A DNA stretch of 63,814 bases, taken from Phascolarctobacterium sp. Its GTDB lineage: Bacteria; Bacillota; Negativicutes; Acidaminococcales; Acidaminococcaceae. Under the pieces are notes generated by a model, which saw only the letters and a program-made list of their open reading frames with translations, searched no databases and had not been told where the DNA came from. Position 1 is the stretch's first letter. The number at the start of each line of letters is the position of its first letter. The position numbers and the translations under genes are program-made. The stretch is taken from NCBI RefSeq assembly GCF_030531065.1, contig NZ_JAUNOQ010000012.1:1-63814 (forward strand), given 5' to 3'. Of this stretch, positions 25,417-33,659 are shown piece by piece.

Positions 25417-26691
25417 ATGTCCCCAGCAATTAAGTGTTTAATTCTGTTGGCGGTAGTTGCGTTATTATTTATTACTGAACTTATTCCTTTGGCAATTACC
25501 GCTACTGCTGGCGCCATTGCCTGCGGCCTGTTGGGCCTGCTGCCTGCAAAACAGGTATTCAGCGGTCTGTCCAATTCTACCGTAGTATTGTTCGCCGGTA
25601 TGTTCATCGTTGGCGCAGCCATGTTCTACACCGGTTTGGCGCAGTCCATCGGCAACAAGGTAGTTTCCTTGTGCGGCACCGGCGAAAACAGCCTGATGTT
25701 TGGTCTGATGATCGTTGGCACCGTGCTGTCTTCCGTACTGTCCAACACCGGTACTGCGGCCTGCCTGCTGCCCGTAGCCTTGGGCATTTGCTCTGCCGCT
25801 AAAATTCCCGCTTCCCGTCAGTTGATGCCTTTGGCGTTCGCCTGCGGTTGGGGCGGTATCATTACCATGGTAGGCACGCCTCCTAACATTATCGCTACCG
25901 GCGCGTTGACTGCCGCCGGCCTGCCCGGCTTCGGCTTCTTCGAGTTCGCCTGGATCGGTATCCCTGTTTCTGTCGCAGGTATGCTGTACATGATGTTCGT
26001 TGGCAAGCACCTGCTGCCGAAGGTAGATTTGGACGCCGACCAGGAAATCGAGCAAGAAATTGAAGCTACCAGCCAGGATTCCAAAAAGCAGATTATCTCC
26101 GGCGTTATCCTGATCGCCGTAGTATTGGTAATGGCTTTGGATATTAAAGGCGTTACTTTGGAAATGGCGGCAATTATCGGCGCGTTGGTTTGCGTACTGA
26201 CCGGCTGCCTGACTGAAAAGCAAGCTTACGCTTCCATCGACTGGGTAACGATTTTCCTGTTCGCCGGCATGATGCCCGTTTCCACTGCTATGGATAAAAC
26301 CGGCGCCGGTAAGCTGATCGCTGAATGGACTGTCGGCCTGATGGGCGGCGACCCTTCTCCGATGGTTGTAACCGCAGTATTGTTCGCGCTGTCCTGCATT
26401 CTGACTCAGTTTATGTCCAATACCGCTTCCGCAGCTTTGCTGTGCCCCATTGGTATCGCAATTGCTAAGCAGCTCAATGCTGACCCGAAAGCTGTTATCA
26501 TGGCTATCGCCGTTGCCGCCTCCTGCGCGTTCGCAACTCCGGTAGGCACACCTCCGAACACCCTGGTACTGGGCCCCGGCGGCTACAAATTCATGGACTA
26601 TGTAAAAGCCGGTACCGGTCTGGTAATCGTATGCTTTATCGTATCGTTGGTGGTTATTCCGATGGTATGGCCGTTCTTCCCCGGAAAGTAA
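25417..26691 (+). CDS. SLC13/DASS-type anion (dicarboxylate) transporter, copy 1
   Basis: A 424-residue inner-membrane protein with about 11-12 hydrophobic segments in two repeats. Each half has an SNT motif (LSNTGTAACLLP near residue 108; MSNTASAALLCP near 336) followed by a TPPN motif (VGTPPNIIATG; VGTPPNTLVLG), the substrate and sodium site of SLC13/DASS and related ion-transporter proteins. The likely cargo is a C4-dicarboxylate such as succinate, but related families move sulfate or citrate. It is nearly identical to the gene at 27106-28380 and lies just after a Crp/Fnr regulator. Confidence 0.85.
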   Translation: MSPAIKCLILLAVVALLFITELIPLAITATAGAIACGLLGLLPAKQVFSGLSNSTVVLFAGMFIVGAAMFYTGLAQSIGNKVVSLCGTGENSLMFGLMIVGTVLSSVLSNTGTAACLLPVALGICSAAKIPASRQLMPLAFACGWGGIITMVGTPPNIIATGALTAAGLPGFGFFEFAWIGIPVSVAGMLYMMFVGKHLLPKVDLDADQEIEQEIEATSQDSKKQIISGVILIAVVLVMALDIKGVTLEMAAIIGALVCVLTGCLTEKQAYASIDWVTIFLFAGMMPVSTAMDKTGAGKLIAEWTVGLMGGDPSPMVVTAVLFALSCILTQFMSNTASAALLCPIGIAIAKQLNADPKAVIMAIAVAASCAFATPVGTPPNTLVLGPGGYKFMDYVKAGTGLVIVCFIVSLVVIPMVWPFFPGK

Positions 26692-26745
26692 GTTATATTT
26701 AGTACCGGACGGATTAAAAAAATAAAGAAAGCAATTAAGATATTT

Positions 26746-26776
26746 AAAACGCCGCGCGTAAAAGCTCGGCGTTTTT
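26746..26776 (+). terminator. Terminator after transporter copy 1
   Basis: AAAACGCCG pairs with CGGCGTTTTT around a 12-base loop, ending in a T run about 60 bases beyond the stop codon. Transporter copy 2 must therefore have its own promoter. Confidence 0.8.
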
Positions 26777-26928
26777 CATTTTATTAAAAGAACTGATAAT
26801 AGTTGTATAGACTGATGACAAGCAGATATAGCTTTATTGATTTATTAAAATTAAAGAATAAATTTAAAGTCTAAAAAGCGATAATGGGCGTGGCGCGGCG
26901 TCGGTGGCAGGCGTTGGGAAAGTATTCT

Positions 26929-26942
26929 GTTGCTAAAGCAAC
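26929..26942. promoter_or_regulatory. GTTGC-N4-GCAAC palindrome 3 (putative Crp/Fnr-family operator)
   Basis: GTTGCTAAAGCAAC, identical to 24121-24134 and extended to TGTTGC/GCAACA. It lies 177 bases upstream of transporter copy 2, in a 414-base gene-free stretch (26692-27105) that otherwise contains the copy-1 terminator and AT-rich text resembling the regulator's own upstream region. Confidence 0.55.
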
Positions 26943-27105
26943 AGACCTTTCATTAAAATATTGTTATCATAACTTTAGTTAAAGAAACTTACTAGTTTTT
27001 TTAATTACAAAATTATCTCTGGAACTTTGAAAAATTTATATTTTTTACTGATATATGGTGCCTTCGGGCATTGTATATAAATATCTTTTAAAGGAGGAAC
27101 ATATA

Positions 27106-28380
27106 ATGTCCCCAGCAATTAAATGTTTAATTCTGTTGGCAGTAGTTGCGTTATTATTTGTAACTGAACTTATTCCTTTGGCAATTACTGCTACCGCTGG
27201 CGCTATTGCATGCGGCCTTTTGGGCTTGATTCCTGCTAAACAGGTATTTAGCGGCTTGTCCAACTCCACCGTTGTACTGTTCGCCGGCATGTTCGTCGTT
27301 GGCGCTGCCATGTTCTACACCGGCTTGGCACAGGCTATCGGTAACAAAGTAGTATCTCTTTGCGGCACCGGTGAAAACAGCCTGATGTTCGGCCTGATGC
27401 TCGTTGGCACCGTGCTTTCTTCCGTACTGTCCAACACCGGTACTGCCGCCTGCCTGCTGCCCGTAGCTTTGGGTATTTGCTCCGCAGCTAAGATTCCCGC
27501 TTCCCGTCAGTTGATGCCTTTGGCGTTTGCCTGCGGTTGGGGCGGTATCATCACCATGGTAGGCACGCCTCCTAACATCATCGCTACCGGCGCTATGACC
27601 GCTGCCGGTCTGGAAGGCTTTGGCTTCTTCGAGTTCGCCTGGATCGGTATTCCTGTTTCTGTCGCAGGTATGCTGTACATGATGTTCGTTGGTAAACACC
27701 TGCTGCCGAAGGTAGAATTGGACGCCGACCAGGAAATCGAACAAGAAATTGAAGCTAACGAAACTTCTAAGAACAAAATGATCGTTTCCGGCGTTATCCT
27801 GCTGGCCGTAGTTTTGGTAATGGCTTTGGGTATCAAAGGTATCACCTTGGAAATGGCCGCAATTATCGGCGCGTTGGTTTGCGTACTGACCGGCTGCCTG
27901 ACTGAAAAACAAGCCTACGCTTCCATCGACTGGGTAACGATTTTCCTGTTCGCCGGCATGATGCCCGTATCCACCGCTATGGATAAAACCGGCGCCGGCA
28001 AGCTGATCGCTGAATGGACCGTTAACCTGATGGGCGGCGATCCTTCTCCGTTGGTTGTAACCGCAGTTCTGTTCATCCTGTCCTGCGGCCTGACCCAGTT
28101 CATGTCCAACACCGCGTCCGCAGCTCTGCTGTGCCCGATCGGTATTGCAATTTCCAAACAACTGGGCGCTGACCCGAAAGCAGTTCTGATGGCTATCGCC
28201 GTTGCCGCATCCTGCGCATTCGCAACTCCGGTAGGCACGCCTCCGAACACTTTGGTACTGGGCCCCGGCGGCTATAAATTCATGGATTATGTAAAAGCCG
28301 GTACCGGTCTGGTAATCGTAGCTTTCATCGTATCTCTGGTTGTTATTCCTATTGTTTGGCCGTTCTTCCCCGGCAAATAA
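27106..28380 (+). CDS. SLC13/DASS-type anion (dicarboxylate) transporter, copy 2
   Basis: A 424-residue near-duplicate of the upstream transporter with the same SNT and TPPN motifs in each half. Differences are concentrated in the central cytoplasmic loop after EQEIEA (NETSKNKMIVSG against TSQDSKKQIISG) and a few conservative changes. The ATG at 27106 follows AAAGGAGG; a frame extends 17 codons upstream but has no similarity to copy 1. The two copies share long runs of identical DNA, so the duplication is recent or kept alike by gene conversion. Confidence 0.85.
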   Translation: MSPAIKCLILLAVVALLFVTELIPLAITATAGAIACGLLGLIPAKQVFSGLSNSTVVLFAGMFVVGAAMFYTGLAQAIGNKVVSLCGTGENSLMFGLMLVGTVLSSVLSNTGTAACLLPVALGICSAAKIPASRQLMPLAFACGWGGIITMVGTPPNIIATGAMTAAGLEGFGFFEFAWIGIPVSVAGMLYMMFVGKHLLPKVELDADQEIEQEIEANETSKNKMIVSGVILLAVVLVMALGIKGITLEMAAIIGALVCVLTGCLTEKQAYASIDWVTIFLFAGMMPVSTAMDKTGAGKLIAEWTVNLMGGDPSPLVVTAVLFILSCGLTQFMSNTASAALLCPIGIAISKQLGADPKAVLMAIAVAASCAFATPVGTPPNTLVLGPGGYKFMDYVKAGTGLVIVAFIVSLVVIPIVWPFFPGK

Positions 28381-28430
28381 TTAAAAATCTCTGACGCATT
28401 CTCCAAGATTTTGGGGATTATCGACAAAAA

Positions 28431-28468
28431 TTAAAGCCTGTCGCTTCGGCGGCGGGCTTAATTTTTTT
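28431..28468 (+). terminator. Terminator after transporter copy 2
   Basis: TTAAAGCCTGTCGC and GGCGGCGGGCTTAA form a hairpin with loop TTC or similar, followed by a T run. Confidence 0.8.
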
Positions 28469-28609
28469 GGTTAGTTTGGATTTTGCATGGTATTATTTCC
28501 CAGACGTAGCTTTGGTAAACCAAAAACTATAAGCATTTTTCCGTTGCTTCTTTTCCTTTGCGCATGATATAATAAAAATATATAACTGTATTGCAGAGGA
28601 GGCAGCAGC

Positions 28610-29068
28610 ATGAAGTGTCCATTTTGTTCGTACCGTGATAGCCGTGTTGTCGATAGCCGTGCCGTGGAGGACGGAGGCTCTATCCGCCGCCGCAGGGAAT
28701 GCCCTGAGTGTGGCAGGCGTTTTACTACTTACGAAAAGTATGAAGAAACGCCCCTGGTTGTGAGCAAAAAGGATGGACGCCGTGAGCTGTTCGACGCTAA
28801 AAAACTGCTTGCCGGCCTGCTGAAGGCTTTTGAAAAACGTCCCGTTCCTTATGAAAAGGTACAGGAAATTGCCGACAGCGTGGAGCGAGAGCTGCGCATG
28901 GGCGGCGATTCCGAGATAGAAAGCGCTAAGATCGGCGAGCTGGTGATGCGGCATTTAGAAGAAACCGATCAAATCGCTTATGTTCGCTTCGCCTCTGTTT
29001 ACCGTCAGTTTGCCGACGTGAAGAATTTTATGCAGGAGCTGGAACGCATTATGAAAAAAAATAAATAA
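28610..29068 (+). CDS. nrdR: Transcriptional repressor NrdR
   Basis: A 152-residue ATP/dATP-sensing repressor of ribonucleotide reductase genes. The zinc ribbon uses Cys3, Cys6, Cys31 and Cys34 (MKCPFC and ECPECG), followed by an ATP-cone domain beginning VVSKKDGRRELFDAKKL. Length is the family norm. GAGGAGG-like sequence precedes the ATG. No ribonucleotide reductase gene or clear NrdR box was found in the window. A hairpin terminator follows, so it is probably monocistronic. Confidence 0.97.
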   Translation: MKCPFCSYRDSRVVDSRAVEDGGSIRRRRECPECGRRFTTYEKYEETPLVVSKKDGRRELFDAKKLLAGLLKAFEKRPVPYEKVQEIADSVERELRMGGDSEIESAKIGELVMRHLEETDQIAYVRFASVYRQFADVKNFMQELERIMKKNK

Positions 29069-29087
29069 AGCGCTTCAACACATAAAA

Positions 29088-29135
29088 GCAGGCGCCCCAA
29101 ATGTTCGCTTAGACAGCGGCATTTGAGGCGCCTTT
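29088..29135. terminator. Terminator between nrdR and the TPM gene
   Basis: AGGCGCC...AAATG...AGCG pairs with CGCT...CATTT...GGCGCCT, a long interrupted stem between convergent genes, with T/A tracts on both sides. Confidence 0.75.
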
Positions 29136-29172
29136 GTGTATTCGTATGCGATTATTTTGTCAGGGGACTGCC

Positions 29173-29931
29173 TTACCAGCGTCGGGACGAACCGCCGCCC
29201 CCGCCGCTGCCGCCGCCAAAACCGCCGCCGCCGAAGCCGCCGCCCCCGCCGCGCCGGAACAGGCTCAAAAGCAGCATTTGGGTGATAAAGCCGCCCAAAA
29301 ACAGATTATCGATAATCAGCAGGACGATAACGCCTGCAATCAGCAACAGGTCTGTCAGGCCGGAACTTTTGCCGCCAGCTTGTCCGTTGGCAGCGCCGCC
29401 GTTATAACGCACGCCGGTCAGCTCTACGCCTTCGCTTTTAGCAATGGTGGCTGCGGTAGCGGCGTAGCCCTGCAGGATGCCGGCGCTGTAATTGCCCTTT
29501 TTAAAATAGGGCAGCATGTATTGGTCCTGGATACGGCCCGTTAAGCCGTCGGGCAGTACGCCCTCCAGACCGTAGCCTACTTCGATGCGCGAGGCACGGT
29601 CTTCGGTGGCGATAACCATCAGCACGCCGTTGTTTTTCGCTTTATTGCCCACGCCCCATTGGCGCAGAACTGCCAGAGCGTAGTCCTCTATAGGGTAGCC
29701 GTCCAAGCTTTTGACGGTTACTACTGCCACCTGGGCGGTCGTTTTGTTATCCAGGTCCTGCCCTATGCTGAGCATTTTCTGCCTGTCGCCTTGGCTGATA
29801 ACGCCTGCGTAATCCTGCACATAGATGCCGCTGGCCGCCGCAGGCCTGGGAGGGATGCTGGGCTCGGCAAAGGCTGCCGCAGCAAAGAAGGTTTGCAGCA
29901 GCAGCGCTAGGTAGATAAATAATTTTTTCAT
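29173..29931 (-). CDS. TPM-domain (YgcG-type) membrane protein
   Basis: A 252-residue protein with a signal peptide (MKKLFIYLALLLQTFFAAAAFA), a TPM/YgcG domain (about 35-165; VQDYAGVISQGDRQKM and AVVTVKSLDGYPIEDYA are typical), a transmembrane segment (about 195-225) and a Gly/Ser-rich tail of repeated GGGGFGGG. TPM domains face the periplasm or cell exterior and are linked to envelope protein quality control, though their chemistry is unsettled. It is directly downstream of a lemA-type gene (29 bases), a pairing common in bacteria. Confidence 0.88.
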   Translation of the reverse strand: MKKLFIYLALLLQTFFAAAAFAEPSIPPRPAAASGIYVQDYAGVISQGDRQKMLSIGQDLDNKTTAQVAVVTVKSLDGYPIEDYALAVLRQWGVGNKAKNNGVLMVIATEDRASRIEVGYGLEGVLPDGLTGRIQDQYMLPYFKKGNYSAGILQGYAATAATIAKSEGVELTGVRYNGGAANGQAGGKSSGLTDLLLIAGVIVLLIIDNLFLGGFITQMLLLSLFRRGGGGGFGGGGFGGGSGGGGGSSRRW

Positions 29932-29960
29932 AGGCTAAACCGCCTTCCTTTAAAGCTGGT

Positions 29961-30515
29961 TTAGAATTTTACCTGGGGAACCTTTTGCGCGCCTTCGTCA
30001 GCCTTAAAGTAATCGCGGGCGCTGAAGCCGAAGGCACCTGCATACAGGGAAGCGGGCAGGGATTTGATTTTGGCGTTGTAAACCTGTACTGCGTCGTTAT
30101 AATCCTTGCGGGCCACGGCAATGCGGTTTTCCGTGCCTGCCAGTTCGTCTTGCAGCTGGGTGAAATTGGCGTTGGCTTTCAGGTCGGGATAGTTTTCGGC
30201 TACCATCAGCAGGCGGCTCAAAGCGCTGTTCATTTCGCTGTTGGCTGCGCTGGCTTCAGCAACGGTTTTAGCGCCGCCTAATTTGGCGCGGGCGTCGCTG
30301 ACTGCCTTAAATACTTCGGTTTCATGGGCGGCATAGCCTTTAACGGTATTAACCAGATTGGGGATCAGGTCGTTGCGGCGCTGCAGTTGGTTTTCTACCT
30401 GCGCCCATTTGCCGGTAACATTTTCGTTCAGGCTTACTAAACCGTTATAGCTGCTGAACAGCATACCTACGACGATTACTATAGCGGCGATAACGCCTAA
30501 CAGGGTTTTACTCAT
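29961..30515 (-). CDS. lemA: LemA family protein
   Basis: A 184-residue protein with one N-terminal membrane anchor (LLGVIAAIVIVVGMLFSSYNGLV) and the helical LemA domain: WAQVENQLQRRNDLIPNLV and the YPDLKANANFTQLQDEL block are diagnostic. The function is poorly known; LemA proteins recur next to TPM-domain proteins, as here, and are thought to act in the envelope. GAAAGGAAGA lies just before the ATG. First gene of a two-gene minus-strand unit. Confidence 0.92.
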   Translation of the reverse strand: MSKTLLGVIAAIVIVVGMLFSSYNGLVSLNENVTGKWAQVENQLQRRNDLIPNLVNTVKGYAAHETEVFKAVSDARAKLGGAKTVAEASAANSEMNSALSRLLMVAENYPDLKANANFTQLQDELAGTENRIAVARKDYNDAVQVYNAKIKSLPASLYAGAFGFSARDYFKADEGAQKVPQVKF

Positions 30516-30716
30516 GGATACATCTTCCTTTCAGTTTTTCTAATAATTTTACAATATATAATAAACTCATTGTACGGTATCTTGCTGTTTCTGTCAAATG
30601 TCAAAAAGTCAAAAACGTAACCAATGTGCAAATTCTTTGTGAAAATCCGGCAGGCCGTCAGCTTAGGGAAGTTTATAGTTAAGATTTAAATGCCATTGTG
30701 ATATAGAATATATTTC

Positions 30717-30745
30717 TTGCATATATATTTAATAAGGTGTATTAT
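30717..30745 (+). promoter_or_regulatory. Promoter for the XRE regulator gene
   Basis: TTGCAT and TATTAT are 17 bases apart. The coding region begins about 210 bases after the expected start, so the transcript has a long leader. The 447-base region 30516-30962 holds this promoter, AT-rich sequence, and an unused-looking AAAGGAGG (about 30824-30831). Confidence 0.5.
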
Positions 30746-30962
30746 ATTATTAGCTATATAATGGAAGGCCAAAGCTTTCGCATTGTCGATTATGTATAAT
30801 TATTTTTGCAAGATTTAAGGGAGAAAGGAGGCGTCTGTTTAGCTTTCATTTGCTCTTGATGTGGGCAAAGGGCTTGGGAAAGATTGGCAGCCACCATGCT
30901 TGCCGGATAATGACGGCAATTAAGTGAAACAATAAAAAATCCTTTTGGAAGATGATGGAATT

Positions 30963-31277
30963 ATGGCAAAAGAACTTAATTACAAAGAAATTGGCTTGCG
31001 TATTAAAACCCTGCGCTTGAAAAGCAACATTTATCAAACGGATCTGGCCAAAGAAATTGGCGTGTCTCAAACACATATGAGCAATATTGAAAGCGGCAGA
31101 GCGGGCTTGACTCTGGAAAATCTTGTAAAAATGGCGCGTATTTTTGACTGTGGTATCGATGAAATTGTTTTTGGTACGGAAGCAGTAAAGCAGGATACAG
31201 GCTTGGAGGCCTTGAAGAACTGCACTATGCAGGACGTGCTGCAGGCTTTGCAGATGCTGAAAACTATTAAAAGTTAA
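30963..31277 (+). CDS. XRE-family helix-turn-helix regulator
   Basis: A 104-residue protein with an N-terminal Cro/CI-type HTH: LRIKTLRLKSNIYQTDLAKEIGVSQTHMSNIESGRAGLTLENLVKMARIF. The C-terminal 40 residues are unlike a sensor domain. ATG 30963 is chosen over an in-frame TTG at 30945. It precedes the unusual 31.7-44.1 kb gene block on the same strand with 480 bases and a hairpin between, so it may regulate that block or be unrelated. Confidence 0.88.
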   Translation: MAKELNYKEIGLRIKTLRLKSNIYQTDLAKEIGVSQTHMSNIESGRAGLTLENLVKMARIFDCGIDEIVFGTEAVKQDTGLEALKNCTMQDVLQALQMLKTIKS

Positions 31278-31294
31278 TTCGGGGGCTGTCGAGA

Positions 31295-31339
31295 AGGCGC
31301 TGGCTGCGGTAAGCGGCGGGGCTTTCGCGGCAGCCTTTT
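31295..31339 (+). terminator. Terminator after the XRE gene
   Basis: AAGG...GGCTGC pairs with GCAGCC...CCTTTT around a roughly 22-base loop; the 3' arm runs into TTTTC. It would isolate the regulator transcript from the downstream block. Confidence 0.5.
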
Positions 31340-31546
31340 CTTATTAGTGTGGAAAAAGTATTGCTGATATTGTAAAATATGTTGATAGTGTAATAGAGGA
31401 ATTAAATTTGTTATTAACAATTTTAATCCCTCTATTTTTATGCCCGCTTTTTGCTATTCTATCTTTCGTAAGGGCATTTATTTGTGGAGAGATTTCGAAC
31501 ATAAGCCAATTTTGGAACTTGACCAAGGCCCCAAGCCCTGAAAGAC

Positions 31547-31569
31547 AAAGTCGCTTTGATAGCGACTTT
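31547..31569. terminator. Hairpin just before the G7 promoter element
   Basis: AAAGTCGCT / AGCGACTTT is a perfect 9-bp stem with a 5-base loop, followed by TTG. It lies immediately upstream of the G7 promoter-like element and could shield the block from upstream transcription. Confidence 0.45.
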
Positions 31570-31572
31570 TGC

Positions 31573-31600
31573 TTGACCGGGGGGGACGAGGTGCTATACT
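31573..31600 (+). promoter_or_regulatory. G7-spacer promoter upstream of the motor/cytoskeletal block
   Basis: TTGACC and TATACT are 16 bases apart; the spacer is seven G then ACGAGGTGC. It matches the element at 3546-3573 in the G7 tract, the following AC-R-AG and the overall geometry. The first gene of the block starts about 155 bases downstream. The 485-base stretch 31278-31763 otherwise contains two hairpins and AT-rich DNA. Confidence 0.5.
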
Positions 31601-31763
31601 GAATATGAATTTATGTCTTCTAATTTGTGAAACATATCTGAAAAAAATGTAATAAATTTATGCTGTTGGTTGCTTCGCTTAAGAATTTTTTGGGAAGGAG
31701 AGCTGCTTTATATTTTGTATTATAGTTTAATTTTTATGATATAAGAAACGGAATGGAGTGCTT

Positions 31764-33161
31764 ATGATGAGAAGAATAATTTTATTTATTACATTGGCGT
31801 TGCTTGCGATTTTTCTTTATGGGTGTTCTAATAATGACGCCGGCGGGCGGAATATAGCGAAGCCGATAGTAAATGTTTCTAGTAAATCAGATAGCATAGA
31901 TGCTGCAATTTATATTGATGGAACTTTTTCTATGGCGGGGTACGTAAATCAGCAAGGTAGCTCTGTTTATAGCGAATCGCTGAAAAATATAGAGCGCACG
32001 ATTACCGGTGGGTGGAAGCAAGAAAAAATCGAATATGTAAAGTTTGGCGACAGCTTGCAGAATTTAAGTCGCGAGCAATTTTTGCAAGCAAATCATACAA
32101 TTTTTTATCAGGAAAAAGATACAAGCTTACAAAAAGTAGTCGAAGCTATGGATGCTAATAAGCTTAATATTATGGTTACGGATCTTTTTCAAACGAATCA
32201 GGATATCGATAGCTTAATAATAGCATTGAAAAAAGCTTGTTTTGCTGACGAGAGCAAAGCAATGGCGATAATTGGTGTGAAAAGTCAATTTAACGGTAAA
32301 ATTTACGACGTTGGCAAAAATATGTTAGCGTTTGCCTACGCCAGCAATGATGAAGTGGAATCGTATAGGCCGTTTTATTTGTTAATTATAGGTAAGGAAG
32401 CGGACGTGCGTTTTTTTGCCGAAGCTTATGCTAAAAATTTTGACGACGATAGGCTTATTAAAATGAATTTGCTGTCTAAACATATGGGCTGCAATGTTAA
32501 GTTGACTTCTGGAAAAGCGGTGAAAAATAATAGTAAGGAAAGAATAGCCAACATGGCGCAAATTTCCACTATGCTAGGGAGTAACAGCGATATTTTGCAG
32601 TACCGTCTAAAATTAGATGAAAAGAAGTCGGGCTTTTACGCGACTTTGACAGCTGAAGATGTTATCGGTAATTGTCCGGATAAATTTAAGCGCACTATTT
32701 CTGATGTAGAAAAATGGCAACAAACGGGTAAGCAGAAAGAGACAGGCTTCCTAAATAAATTGATGGGGAAAGCTGCTAATAGCTTTGGCAATGCGGAGTT
32801 TGTTAAAGTAGACCACAAGGATTTCTTAGAAATTTTAGCTTCTGACGCCGGTTTACATGATACTAACGCTAATGTTCCGCTGCAATTTATTTTTAATCCG
32901 CTTGGAATAAGAAAAGCGGAAGGCAAATACCGAGTTAAGATAGCTGTTCTTCCAGATAAGGACGACTATATAGAGTCAAATAATGTATTCAGCGATTGGA
33001 ATTTTCAAGATGCGGAAATTTCTAATCCTGAAGATTTGTCGGGAATGGGGAATAAAACATTGAATATTGATGGCTTTGTAAAAATGGCTGCTTCGTTGAA
33101 TTATGAAATGAATCAGCCCGGCTTCTATGATATTTATGTTTATTTAGAAGCTTTGAAATAA
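31764..33161 (+). CDS. vWA-like lipoprotein, first gene of an uncharacterised operon
   Basis: About 465 residues. The signal peptide ends in a lipobox (FLYGC, Cys21), so the protein should be lipid-anchored on the periplasmic side. IYIDGTFSMAGY (Asp52, Thr54, Ser56) resembles the DxSxS metal-binding motif of von Willebrand A domains, and IMVTDLFQ (Asp near 135) fits the later MIDAS position. The C-terminal third looks beta-rich. The ATG at 31764 is chosen from GGAG 5 bases upstream. It starts a same-strand series to 44092. AT-rich codon use unlike the arg genes. Role unknown; metal-dependent adhesion or assembly is an inference. Confidence 0.65.
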   Translation: MMRRIILFITLALLAIFLYGCSNNDAGGRNIAKPIVNVSSKSDSIDAAIYIDGTFSMAGYVNQQGSSVYSESLKNIERTITGGWKQEKIEYVKFGDSLQNLSREQFLQANHTIFYQEKDTSLQKVVEAMDANKLNIMVTDLFQTNQDIDSLIIALKKACFADESKAMAIIGVKSQFNGKIYDVGKNMLAFAYASNDEVESYRPFYLLIIGKEADVRFFAEAYAKNFDDDRLIKMNLLSKHMGCNVKLTSGKAVKNNSKERIANMAQISTMLGSNSDILQYRLKLDEKKSGFYATLTAEDVIGNCPDKFKRTISDVEKWQQTGKQKETGFLNKLMGKAANSFGNAEFVKVDHKDFLEILASDAGLHDTNANVPLQFIFNPLGIRKAEGKYRVKIAVLPDKDDYIESNNVFSDWNFQDAEISNPEDLSGMGNKTLNIDGFVKMAASLNYEMNQPGFYDIYVYLEALK

Positions 33162-33194
33162 TTTTAAAATAATATTTTTAAGGAGCGTGTAAAA

Positions 33195-33644
33195 ATGACT
33201 TGGGGTAGTTTTATTGTCAAAACGTTAGGCATGTTAATTTTGTTGTGGTTGGTTTTATTCTTCGCTTACGGAAATATGTTTTTAGTTGACACCATTGTTC
33301 CGGTAGAAGGAATAGACGTAGATGAATGGATTAGTTCATATAAAATTTGCGGAGGAATCAGCGGCCTTTCAGGGTTTATTTGCGCAGCCATTTGGTTTTT
33401 CATAGGTAATGGGTATGCGGGTGAAGGCGGAATAAGCATAAAATTTTATGCTCTGTTAATACTTTCTATTGTTTTAGGCCTTTTATGTAATTTTATTTTC
33501 TTACCGGGAGCTGTTGACGGCAGCGGCTTAGCAAGCGTATTTGTCGTAGTATTTCCTCCGGTGTTATATTATTTGGCAGGCTTGTTTGCGTATGCGCCCG
33601 CTGTAAAATATATTCCTGCCGGCGCGGATACTTTACATAAATAA
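33195..33644 (+). CDS. Small polytopic membrane protein, unknown function
   Basis: A 149-residue protein with about four hydrophobic segments (roughly residues 6-30, 51-72, 82-104 and 111-135) and few charged residues between them. No family is recognised. A ribosome binding site (AAGGAG) precedes the ATG. It sits 33 bases after the vWA-like lipoprotein gene and 15 before the tubulin-like gene, so it is presumably part of the same operon and could be a membrane partner of one of them. Confidence 0.7.
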   Translation: MTWGSFIVKTLGMLILLWLVLFFAYGNMFLVDTIVPVEGIDVDEWISSYKICGGISGLSGFICAAIWFFIGNGYAGEGGISIKFYALLILSIVLGLLCNFIFLPGAVDGSGLASVFVVVFPPVLYYLAGLFAYAPAVKYIPAGADTLHK

Positions 33645-33659
33645 TTTGGAGGAAAGAAA

